63,416 nucleotides of DNA from Methanogenium sp. MK-MG (lineage in GTDB: Archaea > Halobacteriota > Methanomicrobia > Methanomicrobiales > Methanomicrobiaceae). Location of the stretch: positions 1 through 63,416 of the forward strand of contig NZ_JAAAWJ010000003.1 in assembly GCF_009914725.1 (NCBI RefSeq), given 5' to 3'. The notes under the pieces are model-generated. The model saw only the letters and a list, made by a program, of their open reading frames with translations. It was not told where the DNA came from and did no database searches. Each line of letters starts with the position of its first letter. Position 1 is the stretch's first letter. Positions 39,228-48,490 of the stretch are shown in pieces. The translations under genes were made by a program, and so were the position numbers.

Positions 39228-39956
39228 TTATTTACTGTCTGAATTATTGCGATACGGTTTGTCGAATACTTCATTCCATGTCGTCTCCAGCACATAGTAT
39301 TCCATCATCCTGACAACACGCTGATTTTTGGGAGATAATTCATACGCCTGTTCAAGTACCCTTCCTGCCTCTTCCTGATTGCCCATCTGGATATAAATCC
39401 GGGTCATCTCAAGCAGGATATCAATATTGTCAGGGTCCATCCGGTAACCCCGCATAAGAAGTTTCAGAGCTTTACCGGTATCATCCTCAATTCGTCCAAG
39501 GTGATACCAGAGCGCCGGCTGATTTGGTTTTAACCGGATTGCAGCCTTCAGGGCATCTGAAGCTTCATCCGTTTTGCCAAGGTTCAGAAGGCAGATGCCG
39601 ATTCCCAGCCATACCTCTCCATCAGGATTTTTAATGTTATTTGCCTGATGAAAGCACTTGAGGGAATCGGTATAATTTTCGAGGCGCATGAGTGCTGTCC
39701 CCATATTCAGCCATGCACGAAAATTGCCGGGTTCATTATCGGCAGCCCTCCGGTAATAATAGTAGGCCTCTTCATAATTTCCAAGAGACAGATACACATT
39801 GCCTTTACCGATTAAAAAATCCGGATTTTCCGGCAATGCATCAAGGGCAGTATTGATAAACTGCATCGCTTCTTCAAACTGATTGATCTTCAGGTGTACG
39901 ATGCCTTCATTATACCAGCCAAGGGCATAGAGTTTATTTGCCGGAATTCGCGACAT
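39228..39956 (-). CDS. TPR protein
   Basis: The 242-residue protein is made of about six TPR units (for example YALGWYNEGIVHLKINQFEE and AWLNMGTALMRLENYTDSL). There is no signal peptide or other domain. It likely mediates protein contacts; partner unknown. The units are diverged, unlike the amplified repeats of the accessory TPR gene at 9-10 kb. Confidence 0.8.
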   Translation of the reverse strand: MSRIPANKLYALGWYNEGIVHLKINQFEEAMQFINTALDALPENPDFLIGKGNVYLSLGNYEEAYYYYRRAADNEPGNFRAWLNMGTALMRLENYTDSLKCFHQANNIKNPDGEVWLGIGICLLNLGKTDEASDALKAAIRLKPNQPALWYHLGRIEDDTGKALKLLMRGYRMDPDNIDILLEMTRIYIQMGNQEEAGRVLEQAYELSPKNQRVVRMMEYYVLETTWNEVFDKPYRNNSDSK

Positions 39957-40093
39957 GTCTGAGGATACCTGTTCTTATGATGATACTTCTGTATTACATA
40001 ATTATTATACATAAGCATCGTTTTTCGGGCGAGCAGGGGTTCTCCTGCGGAAGAATCACGACCTGTTGTTAAAATGAGTATTAAAAATATTAA

Positions 40094-41392
40094 TTAACCA
40101 AAGATGTATGGAATTATCAGCAGCAGCAGAATCACTGCTATCATAAATGAACTGATCAAAGACACAACGATTGGTACAAGGTCACTGCGATTCCGTTTTT
40201 CAAAGAATCCAGCTACCCCCTCCCGCATGATATACCCGCCATCCAGTGGAATAAACGGGAGTGCATTAAATGTCCCGACTGCCAGATTGAACCAGAATGT
40301 CCAGAACAATATCTGGATCACTCCCCAGAATCCGGTAAAGGGCACCTCCCACATCTCCATATACGGCACATCAAAAGCAAGGATACCCAGGTTCAGGCTG
40401 TCGTCCTCAATGACCATGTTGATCGGTACGTAGAGCAGAAGCAGGGGGCCAAGAGGGCTTTTTATTAAATTATTGAATACCAGTTCGGCCGATTCAGGTG
40501 AATAATATGTAACACCCATAAATCCACTTGATTTATTGCCGAACTCTTCGGGCCATTCCTGCAGGGTCAGGGTATGGTCAGAGGTGGCACCACCCTTCAG
40601 CATCGTTACCGTCAGCGTATCCCCGGGAACGGTCTTCTGCAGCATGTCTGATACATCGGTTACGGATTCCACACGGATCCCGTCGACAGCATAAATAACT
40701 GAATCAGGAGATATGCCCGCCAGACCGGCCGGGTAATCCTTATACACTCCCTGGATCATTGGCGTGGCCGATGGTGTCGCCATACCCATTAACAGGACAA
40801 TGGCGGCAAAACAGATCAGGGCAACGACGATATTGTTGGTGATGCCGGCTCCATACATCCGTATTTTTGAAGAGCGTGGGGCATTTTCCACCTCTTCTTC
40901 ATCCGGTTCCACAAAGGCACCGATGGGAATTACGGCAACGAGTATGCCTGTGCTCTTCACTTTGATATCCTCAACCCTGCAGAGAATCGCATGTCCGAAT
41001 TCATGGACGACAAGCGTCACGAAAAAACCGATGATGACTGCAAACGTGATCGGAATGAAATCATTGACACCGGGGATGGCGAGAATATTCTGTGGTTCAT
41101 AAATCCCCTCCGGTGAAGGGGGATTTATCATGGAGTTGTAGACTGCAAGCAGGAGGAGGGCAGACATCAGTATGGAGATCACGACCACAAGGACGGCGCC
41201 GAGTGTCCCGTAGCCACGCCAGAATCCTGTCTGTCGTCTGAAATAATCAAAAAATCCCACTCTTTCAGTCTTCAGTGCAAGAATAGGCCCATAAAAAGTG
41301 ACATGTGCCTCCCACAGGTGTGCATACTTAATATAACCAGCAACAAGGGCATAGATAATAACTGCAATAATGCCGATTAAAAGCCAATCCAT
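40094..41392 (-). CDS. Site-2-type M50 membrane metalloprotease with PDZ domain
   Basis: The 432-residue protein has several transmembrane helices, the zinc motif HEFGH at residues 130-134 (VTLVVHEFGHAILC) and the third ligand in ALPFIPLDGGYI. A PDZ domain lies between (about 215-290, GLAGISPDSVIYAVDGIRV). It cleaves substrates within the membrane, usually in regulated proteolysis. No anti-sigma-like substrate is evident nearby. Confidence 0.92.
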   Translation of the reverse strand: MDWLLIGIIAVIIYALVAGYIKYAHLWEAHVTFYGPILALKTERVGFFDYFRRQTGFWRGYGTLGAVLVVVISILMSALLLLAVYNSMINPPSPEGIYEPQNILAIPGVNDFIPITFAVIIGFFVTLVVHEFGHAILCRVEDIKVKSTGILVAVIPIGAFVEPDEEEVENAPRSSKIRMYGAGITNNIVVALICFAAIVLLMGMATPSATPMIQGVYKDYPAGLAGISPDSVIYAVDGIRVESVTDVSDMLQKTVPGDTLTVTMLKGGATSDHTLTLQEWPEEFGNKSSGFMGVTYYSPESAELVFNNLIKSPLGPLLLLYVPINMVIEDDSLNLGILAFDVPYMEMWEVPFTGFWGVIQILFWTFWFNLAVGTFNALPFIPLDGGYIMREGVAGFFEKRNRSDLVPIVVSLISSFMIAVILLLLIIPYIFG

Positions 41393-41449
41393 TCAGTATA
41401 CCGTTAGCTTCGGTGATTATAAAAACCGTTGTATCGCATCATGATCTGA

Positions 41450-42094
41450 TTAGAAATCGAAGAGAGATGCCTGTGACAACCGACTCATTATTCTCCGTGT
41501 CGTTTCCCAGGACGAACGTGCACAGGCAGGGGGGTGACCGGATTCTGCGATATACGTCTCAAGAAACCGTATGGTAACGGAGTCCGATGGGTAACCGCTC
41601 CCGAAATTGCCGAATTCTTCATGAAGACTCTCAATGCACCTGTCCCGGGTTACCTTTGCAACAACTGAAGCGGCACTGACGACCGGAAAGCGTACGTCTG
41701 CCTTATGTTCAGATACAATCGAATAATTTCCACCCGCATACCGGGAAACCGTCCTCCCGTATCGTTCGGCATTAACATCACATGCATCCACAAATGCAGT
41801 GGCACAGGGCAGCTTGCAGATTACCTCCGCATGTGCCCGTGCAACGATATCATTCATGGATATTTCTGCGCGGAGACGGTCAATCTCTTCTGCGGATATG
41901 ATGGCAGTGGCAGTGACAAATTTTTCCGTGATCTCACTATAGAGTGATTCACGGCGCTTACGGGAGATTGTTTTTGAATCAGCAACGCCTGTTAACGCGA
42001 CTTCGTCCATATCATGGGCGGATACCCCGGCGACAACCATCGGACCAAGCACCGATCCTTTTCCGGCTTCATCAATACCGCATATCACGTACAT
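41450..42094 (-). CDS. rnhB: Ribonuclease HII
   Basis: The 214-residue protein has the catalytic signature CGIDEAGKGSVLGPMVVAGV (first Asp-Glu pair), ATAFVDACDVN (Asp) and an acidic fourth residue near KVTRDRCIESL. It removes RNA from RNA-DNA hybrids. The ATG at 42094 is chosen over a TTG nine bases upstream. It is divergent from the trkA gene. Confidence 0.95.
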   Translation of the reverse strand: MYVICGIDEAGKGSVLGPMVVAGVSAHDMDEVALTGVADSKTISRKRRESLYSEITEKFVTATAIISAEEIDRLRAEISMNDIVARAHAEVICKLPCATAFVDACDVNAERYGRTVSRYAGGNYSIVSEHKADVRFPVVSAASVVAKVTRDRCIESLHEEFGNFGSGYPSDSVTIRFLETYIAESGHPPACARSSWETTRRIMSRLSQASLFDF

Positions 42095-42144
42095 ACGGTT
42101 CAATCCACAACCTATATCAATGGGTGTGGCGGATACGCATTTTG

Positions 42145-42810
42145 ATGTATATCATCATCATTGGTCTCGGGGGTATCGGCAGGGCACTTGCAGCCATGTC
42201 GGTTGAAAATGGAAATTCAGTGGCGGTTATCGATCATGATGAGGGACGCTGCAACGAGATTATTGACCATTATGATGTCCTTGCTATTGCCGGGAATGCA
42301 ACAGACAAATCCATTCTTCTGGATGCGGGAATTGAACGCGCACAGGCACTGATTGCAACAACGAGTGACGACGCGGTGAACCTGATGGCCTGCTGGCTGG
42401 CAAAAAAATTTGCTGTGCCGAATGTCGTCTCCATCGTAAACCAGAATGAGCATTCTGATATGTTCAAAGAGGTTGGCGTGCACATCAGCGAAAATCCTGA
42501 TGAACTCGTTGCTGAACGACTCTATTTCTGGTCGGAAAACACCGACCTTCATCAGCTTGCATCCATACCGGGGGGGTCCATCTTTGAAGTTGATGTGGAT
42601 GATGGTGCTCCGATGATCGATCATGAAATAAAAGAGCTTGATGTAACGGACTTCGTGTTCATCGCAATAAAAAGAGAAAAAGGGGATATCATCATTCCAA
42701 GCGGCAAGGTGCGCATACGCAAAGGCGACAATATCATTGTCTTCACCAAGAAGGATGCAGAAAAAGAGTGTCTGAATATTCTCAACCGGCAGCTGAAAAA
42801 TTCAGTCTAA
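42145..42810 (+). CDS. trkA: TrkA-type potassium channel/transporter regulatory protein
   Basis: The 221-residue protein has a TrkA-N Rossmann domain beginning [16 protein letters not shown] with the acidic strand end [12 protein letters not shown] TrkA-C (RCK_C) domain follows from about 135 ([20 protein letters not shown] and [11 protein letters not shown]). It binds NAD(H) or nucleotides and gates a membrane potassium transporter, which is not in this window. Its end overlaps the convergent reductase gene by nine bases. Confidence 0.9.
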   Translation: MYIIIIGLGGIGRALAAMSVENGNSVAVIDHDEGRCNEIIDHYDVLAIAGNATDKSILLDAGIERAQALIATTSDDAVNLMACWLAKKFAVPNVVSIVNQNEHSDMFKEVGVHISENPDELVAERLYFWSENTDLHQLASIPGGSIFEVDVDDGAPMIDHEIKELDVTDFVFIAIKREKGDIIIPSGKVRIRKGDNIIVFTKKDAEKECLNILNRQLKNSV

Positions 42811-43995
42811 CAGCCGTCTGAGAGTTTTAATATCTTTTAGTAACCACGGATTGTATTTGACCAGTTCACGAATGAGGTATTTGGTATCAAATATCTCCAT
42901 ATCAAGTTTATTCACAGAATTTACGATGGAGTTCAGTTTTTCATCCTTGAGTTTAATGAATATCTCCTTCACCTGATAATTGCGTTTCAGGCCTTTCCCC
43001 ATCTTGGAACATCGCCACTCGGTGTCATATTTTATCAGGGCCTTTTTACTGCAGTCTCCTGCCGCAATGCATTCTGCCGCAACCGAACCTGCCAGTTTTC
43101 CGGTATACATCGCATTGATGATGCCGCCGCCGGTGATCGGGTCACTCAGTCTTGCGGCATCGCCCACGATGATGAGGCCGTCTGCTACCGTGCATTCCAG
43201 TGGCTTGCACGCCGAAACGCCGCCGGCCATTAACTCAATGATCTTGCCATTCGGCAGATGTTCTGCAATGAAGGCATCCAGGTAGTCTTTAGGACGCTTT
43301 CCCTCACTGCACATCTTACCGGAGATGCCGATACCGACATTGGCAGTGCGTTTGCCTTTGGAGAAGATCCAGATATATCCTTCGGGAGCCACCTCACGGC
43401 CAAGGTAGAAGGCATTCAGACCGGGGTCAATGTCAATATCTGTCATCAGGTACTGGACGCAGGTCTCGATCTCTGCCATGGGAACGGTCGTGTCAATGCC
43501 GCACCAGCGGGCAAACTTGGACTCGACACCGTCTGCAGCAATCACTATGTCAGCAAATACTTCGACTGTTTTGCCACCGGTCTCGATTATTGCACCGCAG
43601 ACTTTGCCATCTTTAATGATTGCACTGCTTGCCCGGGACTTGACAAATACATCGCAGCCTGCATTTGCCGCTTTCCAGACCAGTTCACGGTCAAAGATTT
43701 TTCTGTCAAGTACGTAGCCAACTTCATTTCCGGCCATTTCAGGGTTCAGTTCAAGCACCTGGCCATCCGGAGCAACAAGCTGGGCGCCATTGATCTTTGA
43801 CGAGATCCATTTGGGGTCGAGATCCACAAGCTTGGAGATCTCCTGTCCCACACCCTCTGCACAGCGTACAGGTGCACCAATCGCCGGGCGCTTTTCAATA
43901 ATGCAGCAGGAAAGCCCTGCTTCTGCAACAGCCTTTCCGGCCATCGCCCCTCCGGGCCCTCCTCCAATGATCAGAACATTATATTTACTCTGCAT
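42802..43995 (-). CDS. Geranylgeranyl reductase family protein (archaeal lipid saturation)
   Basis: The 397-residue flavoprotein starts with [20 protein letters not shown] (FAD-binding), then [10 protein letters not shown] and the [15 protein letters not shown] motif typical of digeranylgeranylglycerophospholipid reductases. These enzymes reduce the double bonds of archaeal membrane lipids. A ferredoxin gene overlaps its start and is the likely electron donor. Confidence 0.92.
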   Translation of the reverse strand: MQSKYNVLIIGGGPGGAMAGKAVAEAGLSCCIIEKRPAIGAPVRCAEGVGQEISKLVDLDPKWISSKINGAQLVAPDGQVLELNPEMAGNEVGYVLDRKIFDRELVWKAANAGCDVFVKSRASSAIIKDGKVCGAIIETGGKTVEVFADIVIAADGVESKFARWCGIDTTVPMAEIETCVQYLMTDIDIDPGLNAFYLGREVAPEGYIWIFSKGKRTANVGIGISGKMCSEGKRPKDYLDAFIAEHLPNGKIIELMAGGVSACKPLECTVADGLIIVGDAARLSDPITGGGIINAMYTGKLAGSVAAECIAAGDCSKKALIKYDTEWRCSKMGKGLKRNYQVKEIFIKLKDEKLNSIVNSVNKLDMEIFDTKYLIRELVKYNPWLLKDIKTLRRLLD

Positions 43996-44164
43996 TCTTT
44001 ACCTCCAGAGCGCCGAGAGGACATATCCGGGAACATATACCGCATTCTATACAGGTTTCAGGATCAACAGTAAGGTAAGCATCTACCAGTTCGAGTGCGC
44101 CTTCGGGGCAGACCGAAACACAGGCACCGCAGTAGCCGCACACTTCCCTTTTGATGATAAGCAT
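43985..44164 (-). CDS. 2x[4Fe-4S] ferredoxin
   Basis: The 59-residue ferredoxin has two clusters: [14 protein letters not shown] and [14 protein letters not shown]. It overlaps the reductase gene by 11 bases and probably donates electrons to it. An upstream ATG at 44182 would add six residues. Confidence 0.92.
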   Translation of the reverse strand: MLIIKREVCGYCGACVSVCPEGALELVDAYLTVDPETCIECGICSRICPLGALEVKNAE

Positions 44165-44387
44165 CTTGAATACTTTGATCATTACGGAGTATAACCCTTC
44201 CTTTCAGGAGAGGCGGGAGATTAAAAAAGATGCCCTGATCTTCACATTAACAGGTGAAGAACGCATAAAACGTACTCCTGAACCAGAAATATTGCACCCG
44301 GTGAACTATCACATGAAGTATTTTAGTTTTGTGGAAGTTCATCCGGCCCGCTTTAAAGAGGCGGACAGGGATACACATGGCCTTTGA
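44151..44387 (+). CDS. Possible small protein in the ferredoxin/PAC2 gap
   Basis: The frame is 78 codons long and reads protein-like from EYNPSFQERREIKKDALIF to HPARFKEADRDTHGL. It has no clear ribosome-binding site, and its first codons overlap the ferredoxin start on the other strand. No family is recognised. It fills an otherwise empty 270-base gap. A short unrecognised gene or chance open frame are both possible. Confidence 0.3.
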   Translation: MMISILNTLIITEYNPSFQERREIKKDALIFTLTGEERIKRTPEPEILHPVNYHMKYFSFVEVHPARFKEADRDTHGL

Positions 44388-44440
44388 CACAGCCGTAGAA
44401 AAAAAAGGGAGTGAATGTTGTGATCGGTATTGAGATCCAT

Positions 44441-45187
44441 TCAGCCAATATAGCTGAGTTCTTCTTCGGCCTTTGCATTCTCAAGTTCCCTGATCTTTTC
44501 AACAATACCTTCCATCTCAGCGGCACGCTCTTCAAGTTTCGTGTCGTCGATATCAAGGCCTGTCAGGGCACTCAGAACGCCAAGAACCGCATGGGCACTC
44601 TTTGGATCAACAATGTAGCCGGAGGTCTCCCCCATCAGGCATATCCCTTCAATTCCGCGCTCGGCACCAAGACTCAGGAGAAGTCCTGATGCGCCGATGA
44701 TGCCGCCGCCCGGTTCATCTCTTGAAAAAACCACTCCTGCTTCTTCAGCGGACTCCCGCAGAGCAACGTCACTGACAGCACCAAAGACCTGTGTCTCTTC
44801 CTGTAACTGACCTGTCCCGTAGCCTCCGAGAGTATAGATGCGTTTTACTCCCAGTTCCTCGGCAATGTCAAGATACGCATCTGCAAGCAGATAATGTCCT
44901 TCTGCAGATGTGCTCTGCACATCCCCTACAAGAAATGCAATCGAGTAATTATCTGTATTGACCAGGTAGACTTCATTGCATGAAAGACGGGCGACACCGT
45001 TTTCATCAATAAGCACCTGCGGAGGAAAGAAGATGGATGTGATCTCTGCAATCTTCTCTGCACCAAATTCTTCAATCATATGCTCGGCAACAAGTTTTCC
45101 GACCTGGCCAACACCGGGAAGACCTTCAATAAGAATATCAGCATGATACTTCTCATCGGCGAGCATTTTTATACGAATATCATCCAT
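44441..45187 (-). CDS. PAC2-family proteasome assembly chaperone-like protein
   Basis: The 248-residue protein begins MDDIRIKMLADEKYHADILI. The PAC2 core is seen in GLPGVGQVGKLVAEHMIEEF, AFLVGDVQSTSAEGHYLLAD, YTLGGYGTG and CLMGETSGYI, with a charged coiled coil at the end. Its ATG overlaps the nop10 stop by eight bases. It is the last gene of the L44e-S27e-eIF2a-Nop10-PAC2 operon conserved in archaea. Confidence 0.92.
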   Translation of the reverse strand: MDDIRIKMLADEKYHADILIEGLPGVGQVGKLVAEHMIEEFGAEKIAEITSIFFPPQVLIDENGVARLSCNEVYLVNTDNYSIAFLVGDVQSTSAEGHYLLADAYLDIAEELGVKRIYTLGGYGTGQLQEETQVFGAVSDVALRESAEEAGVVFSRDEPGGGIIGASGLLLSLGAERGIEGICLMGETSGYIVDPKSAHAVLGVLSALTGLDIDDTKLEERAAEMEGIVEKIRELENAKAEEELSYIG

Positions 45188-45335
45188 AACGAACTCTCCG
45201 TCGATATTTTCCAAACCGGTCCTGTGGGGAATACCTGGCCGGATGTGCAGTCCGGGTTTCAGTTCCGCATTGCGGACAGGAAAAATTGAGGGTATATGTT
45301 CCATCAGACGGGCATCGTCTAATTTTTCCGGCCAT
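45180..45335 (-). CDS. nop10: H/ACA ribonucleoprotein protein Nop10
   Basis: This 51-residue gene was found by reading the gap. The sequence starts MAGKIRRCPSDGTYTLNFSC, continues PQCGTETRTAHPARYSPQ and ends DRFGKYRRRVRYG. The zinc pairs are partly degenerate: Cys8 is followed by a Ser-Asp in place of the second Cys, and CPQC is intact. The conserved PARYSPQDRFGKYRR tail fits Nop10, which holds Cbf5 in the pseudouridylation particle. TAATG joins it to eIF2a and ATGGATGA joins it to PAC2. Confidence 0.93.
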   Translation of the reverse strand: MAGKIRRCPSDGTYTLNFSCPQCGTETRTAHPARYSPQDRFGKYRRRVRYG

Positions 45336-46120
45336 TAATTTTTACCAGAACGTGCTTTCCGGACAAATTCTCCGGTACCGCCGGCACGTTCAACAACACC
45401 AACTGCTGCTTTGGCAACTTTGTTGATGGCCTTTTCAGCGGATTTGTAATCGTGTGCAGTTACTTTTACACGGTATTTGGGGGCACCAACATACACCAGT
45501 TCAATCTCAACCCCTTCGATACTGGGCTGAGCACTGCGCAATGCCCGACGGATCACATTAACCCCGTCCGGTTTTGTAGATGTCAGAACCAGATGGCCGG
45601 TGATGGTAACTTTAGATAATTTTACATTTTCATGGGCAACTGAGACCAGTGCATCTGCAACCTTTTTATCCAGATTCAGACGCTCAAGTGTTGCTTTTTC
45701 ATCAGTGATGACATCTTCAAATACCGGGAATAATGCCCCGTATTCACGGTAAAATACATTCTGTATTGATTCTTCATCAGCGCCGGATGCCTGTGAGACA
45801 AACGAGATCCATTTCAGTGCTTTCTGCTCATTTTTCCATTCATGGATCTTCTCTTTGCGCTGATGATCATTTACATCCTTCAGCGAGAGATCGATATGGC
45901 CTTTGGATCTGTCAACATGAAGTATCTTGCATACGACCTTCTGACCCTCACGGACATAATCCCTGATATGCTTAATCCAGCCCCGGGCTATCTCAGCGAT
46001 AGGGATCAGGCCTTCACGTTCATCATATTCGTCCAGGGTTACAAATGCAACGAAATCCTTTACATTTGAAACCGTGCAGACAACAAGTTCACCTTCGTCG
46101 GGCCATTCTCTCTCTAGCAT
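45335..46120 (-). CDS. eif2a: Translation initiation factor 2 subunit alpha
   Basis: The protein has about 261 residues starting MLEREWPDEGELVVCTVSNV. An S1 domain (residues 10-80, ending DVNDHQR) is followed by a helical domain and the C-terminal alpha-beta domain. It delivers initiator tRNA in the eIF2 trimer. A GTG at 46132 is an alternative start. It shares a base with the nop10 start. Confidence 0.95.
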   Translation of the reverse strand: MLEREWPDEGELVVCTVSNVKDFVAFVTLDEYDEREGLIPIAEIARGWIKHIRDYVREGQKVVCKILHVDRSKGHIDLSLKDVNDHQRKEKIHEWKNEQKALKWISFVSQASGADEESIQNVFYREYGALFPVFEDVITDEKATLERLNLDKKVADALVSVAHENVKLSKVTITGHLVLTSTKPDGVNVIRRALRSAQPSIEGVEIELVYVGAPKYRVKVTAHDYKSAEKAINKVAKAAVGVVERAGGTGEFVRKARSGKN

Positions 46121-46124
46121 GGAA

Positions 46125-46316
46125 TTACTCACTTAACTTTTCGATAATCTCAGCATGAATCTTAGCGTTCCCGCTGGAAGGTTCTGCAAGTACACTACCG
46201 CAGACAACACAGTCAACGACTGTGCTTGCCCGCTGGAAGATGATCTGTTCATTTTCACAGTCCTGGCACTTTACTTTGTAGAAAGCGCTTCGGTTATCTC
46301 TATTAATCCGTACCAT
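46125..46316 (-). CDS. rps27e: Ribosomal protein S27e
   Basis: The 63-residue small-subunit protein begins MVRINRDNRSAFYKVKCQDC and shows the zinc ribbon CQDC...CVVCGS and IHAEIIEKLSE end. It starts just after the overlapping stop of L44e. Confidence 0.95.
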   Translation of the reverse strand: MVRINRDNRSAFYKVKCQDCENEQIIFQRASTVVDCVVCGSVLAEPSSGNAKIHAEIIEKLSE

Positions 46317-46321
46317 TCTAA

Positions 46322-46600
46322 TCACTCCGTGAGTTCAAATTTTCCAGCCTTTACACCACGACGCAGGTGTGCTTTACCGCACGTTGTGCACCGGTAGCGT
46401 ACATTGATTCTCTTCGTTGGTTTGTCGCCACCAGGAACCTTTGAGAACTTACCCATGTTCCCGACTTTTCCGCGGCGTGCTTTCTGTCTGTCGATCCAGT
46501 GAAGATGCATATTTTTCCCGGTCTTCACCTTTTCGACTTCATGGATCTCATGCTTCCTGCAATAAGGACAGTAGGTTTTAAATTTCGTTGGCATTTTCAT
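46322..46600 (-). CDS. rpl44e: Ribosomal protein L44e
   Basis: The 92-residue large-subunit protein begins MKMPTKFKTYCPYCRKHEIH. The zinc Cys pairs are CPYC and CTTC. It is first gene of the translation operon; AAGGGG lies before the ATG. Confidence 0.96.
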   Translation of the reverse strand: MKMPTKFKTYCPYCRKHEIHEVEKVKTGKNMHLHWIDRQKARRGKVGNMGKFSKVPGGDKPTKRINVRYRCTTCGKAHLRRGVKAGKFELTE

Positions 46601-46637
46601 GGAATAAGCCCCTTTATGTGGATATTGAATCCCAATA

Positions 46638-47309
46638 TTATTTGCTTACCTTAATACTTAAGGCTATGTTGCGTTCATAAAGTACCTGCGCATTCCTGAG
46701 GGGAAGCGAGACCAGGTCATCTTTAACAAGAGTATATATTCTTCCGTCAGTCCCCATAAAAGGTTCGATATCATCAAGGACATGAACAAGGACATGAACA
46801 AGGTCATGCCCCGCACCGGCAGTCTCCGGCAATTCTGCATCAACATGGGTTATTTCTTCATCCGGATGCGGTGCTGCCCCCATCTCCTCTGAAACCGAAG
46901 GCAGGACAGCCTGAACGGCTGTTGCTCTCTCAGCCGATGCGCCATCGATGAGAGCATGCCTGCACGCTGCAATCGCTGCATGAATCTCGTCATACATCTC
47001 CCGCTCTTCAGGAATCATCTTCCGGAGGTCCTGAGGATCCACATGATGAGTGTCCATCTGGCTGATCGCCATCTTCAGGATCTTTTTAAACCGTTCACGT
47101 GAAATATCGTTCAGGGTTACCGTAAGACTGTCAATCTCATTCATGAGACCCGGGCCACGGTCGGTAAGGATATTGTCGACAGACCGGGCCTCGGAGTAGA
47201 GCTCCCGTAACCTGACCTGTCCTTTTTCAAAAATATCCCGGGATATCGTTGTGAGTTTTCCGCTTTCACGCTCATCCAGAACTACTATTCGCAGGTCTTC
47301 AAGTTCCAT
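46638..47309 (-). CDS. GINS complex subunit
   Basis: The protein has about 223 residues from MELEDLRIVVLDERESGKL. The helical A-domain (ERFKKILKMAISQM) is followed by an acidic linker with a tandem LVHVLVHVL and a small C-terminal B-domain (EPFMGTDGRIYTLVKDDLVS). This order (A then B) is of the Gins51/Sld5 type. GINS joins Cdc45-like and MCM proteins at forks. It lies directly after the primase gene priS, the common archaeal pairing. Confidence 0.85.
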   Translation of the reverse strand: MELEDLRIVVLDERESGKLTTISRDIFEKGQVRLRELYSEARSVDNILTDRGPGLMNEIDSLTVTLNDISRERFKKILKMAISQMDTHHVDPQDLRKMIPEEREMYDEIHAAIAACRHALIDGASAERATAVQAVLPSVSEEMGAAPHPDEEITHVDAELPETAGAGHDLVHVLVHVLDDIEPFMGTDGRIYTLVKDDLVSLPLRNAQVLYERNIALSIKVSK

Positions 47310-47338
47310 ATTTAAATCCACTCACCATATTCGACCGA

Positions 47339-48490
47339 TCAGGCATCCGGGGCGGTTATCTCTCCGATGCCCCTGCAGCAAAGAAACACTGCCATCTCAT
47401 CAGGCAGCCTGTTTACCCCTTTCTCAATAGTATACACCTGACCCTTCATAGGCATTGTCAGGGAGAACAGGCATTCCACGGAGACCTCATCCGTGCCAAA
47501 ATCAACGACTGCATCAACGAGGGGATCAAAACGCTCAAGATCCGCCACCGAAGCCAGTTCGGTGACACGAAACCCGGAACCGCCATGAAGGGAACACGGC
47601 GCACGGATCAGCCGTTTGATGTCGGTTGTCACCGGCTCATCGGTAAGGGCGGCCTTTGAGAGTATCAGACGTTTCAGCGGTTCATAATCCTCTTTGATCA
47701 CGGCACGAAGCGCATTATTCTTCATCAGTGGTGCCGCTGAGGAGAGGTCGCCCGCCGATGCAATCACCGTGTCGATTTCCTCAACGAGGGAACGTGCAGA
47801 TTCTTTGCCCACGCCTTTCAGGGAAGAGAGATGCTTCACCCCATCCTTTTTCCCCATATCACGTATACGCTGCAGTTCTTCGCGCAGAGAATCACGATAT
47901 CGTGCCGGCCACCCGCCGCTTGTTCCTTCATGGGCGGTGAGCATAAAACCGGGGTCAATGCCGATACCGCAGACATAATCCACCAGCTCGCGCCGCTGCG
48001 AACTGCCCCATTCCCGGATATCAGGATCCCGGACATGAATGTGATACCCGCGCCCGCCTGAAAAGACCAGCGACATGCTCTTTGCTGAAAACCCCAGTTC
48101 ATCGGTGAGCATATCCACCAGTTTCAGGGTCTCGTCTTTTACCCGGGCAAGCATCGTATCGTAGGGGACCTTCCGGACGATGTGATCGGCATCCAGATCA
48201 AATATCAGGTCCGCACCGGACCAGATCTTATCGTTCATCGTCGGAGCTGATGGGAGTTCATAGTAGGCAGTGGAAAAATACATGTGACGGGGCACGGTCA
48301 CCCGGACGTAGGATGCCAGTTCTTCACGCGACTGAAACGCCATATGCCGCCGCATCCGTATCTTTGACGTCTCATCAAAGGAGATAAATCCCCATTCACG
48401 CTGACGAAGCGATGGCGGCACAAATACCTGAGCATGCGAGTAATAGGCGGCAAACTTCTGTCTGATATATTCACGAGTGGCAGGATTCAT
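47339..48490 (-). CDS. priS: DNA primase small (catalytic) subunit PriS
   Basis: The 383-residue protein has the metal site ADLIFDLDADHIV and the SGGRGYHIHV motif of archaeo-eukaryotic primases, and a third acidic position near the C-terminal part. It makes primers for chromosomal replication with PriL, which is not in this window. This chromosomal primase is unrelated in role to the mobile one at the left end. The start overlaps the Elp3 stop by four bases. Confidence 0.95.
   Translation of the reverse strand: MNPATREYIRQKFAAYYSHAQVFVPPSLRQREWGFISFDETSKIRMRRHMAFQSREELASYVRVTVPRHMYFSTAYYELPSAPTMNDKIWSGADLIFDLDADHIVRKVPYDTMLARVKDETLKLVDMLTDELGFSAKSMSLVFSGGRGYHIHVRDPDIREWGSSQRRELVDYVCGIGIDPGFMLTAHEGTSGGWPARYRDSLREELQRIRDMGKKDGVKHLSSLKGVGKESARSLVEEIDTVIASAGDLSSAAPLMKNNALRAVIKEDYEPLKRLILSKAALTDEPVTTDIKRLIRAPCSLHGGSGFRVTELASVADLERFDPLVDAVVDFGTDEVSVECLFSLTMPMKGQVYTIEKGVNRLPDEMAVFLCCRGIGEITAPDA

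Noticed and set aside
41944-42144. Upstream extension of the trkA frame
   Set aside because: It lies antisense to rnhB; the ATG at 42145 begins exactly with the Rossmann strand.
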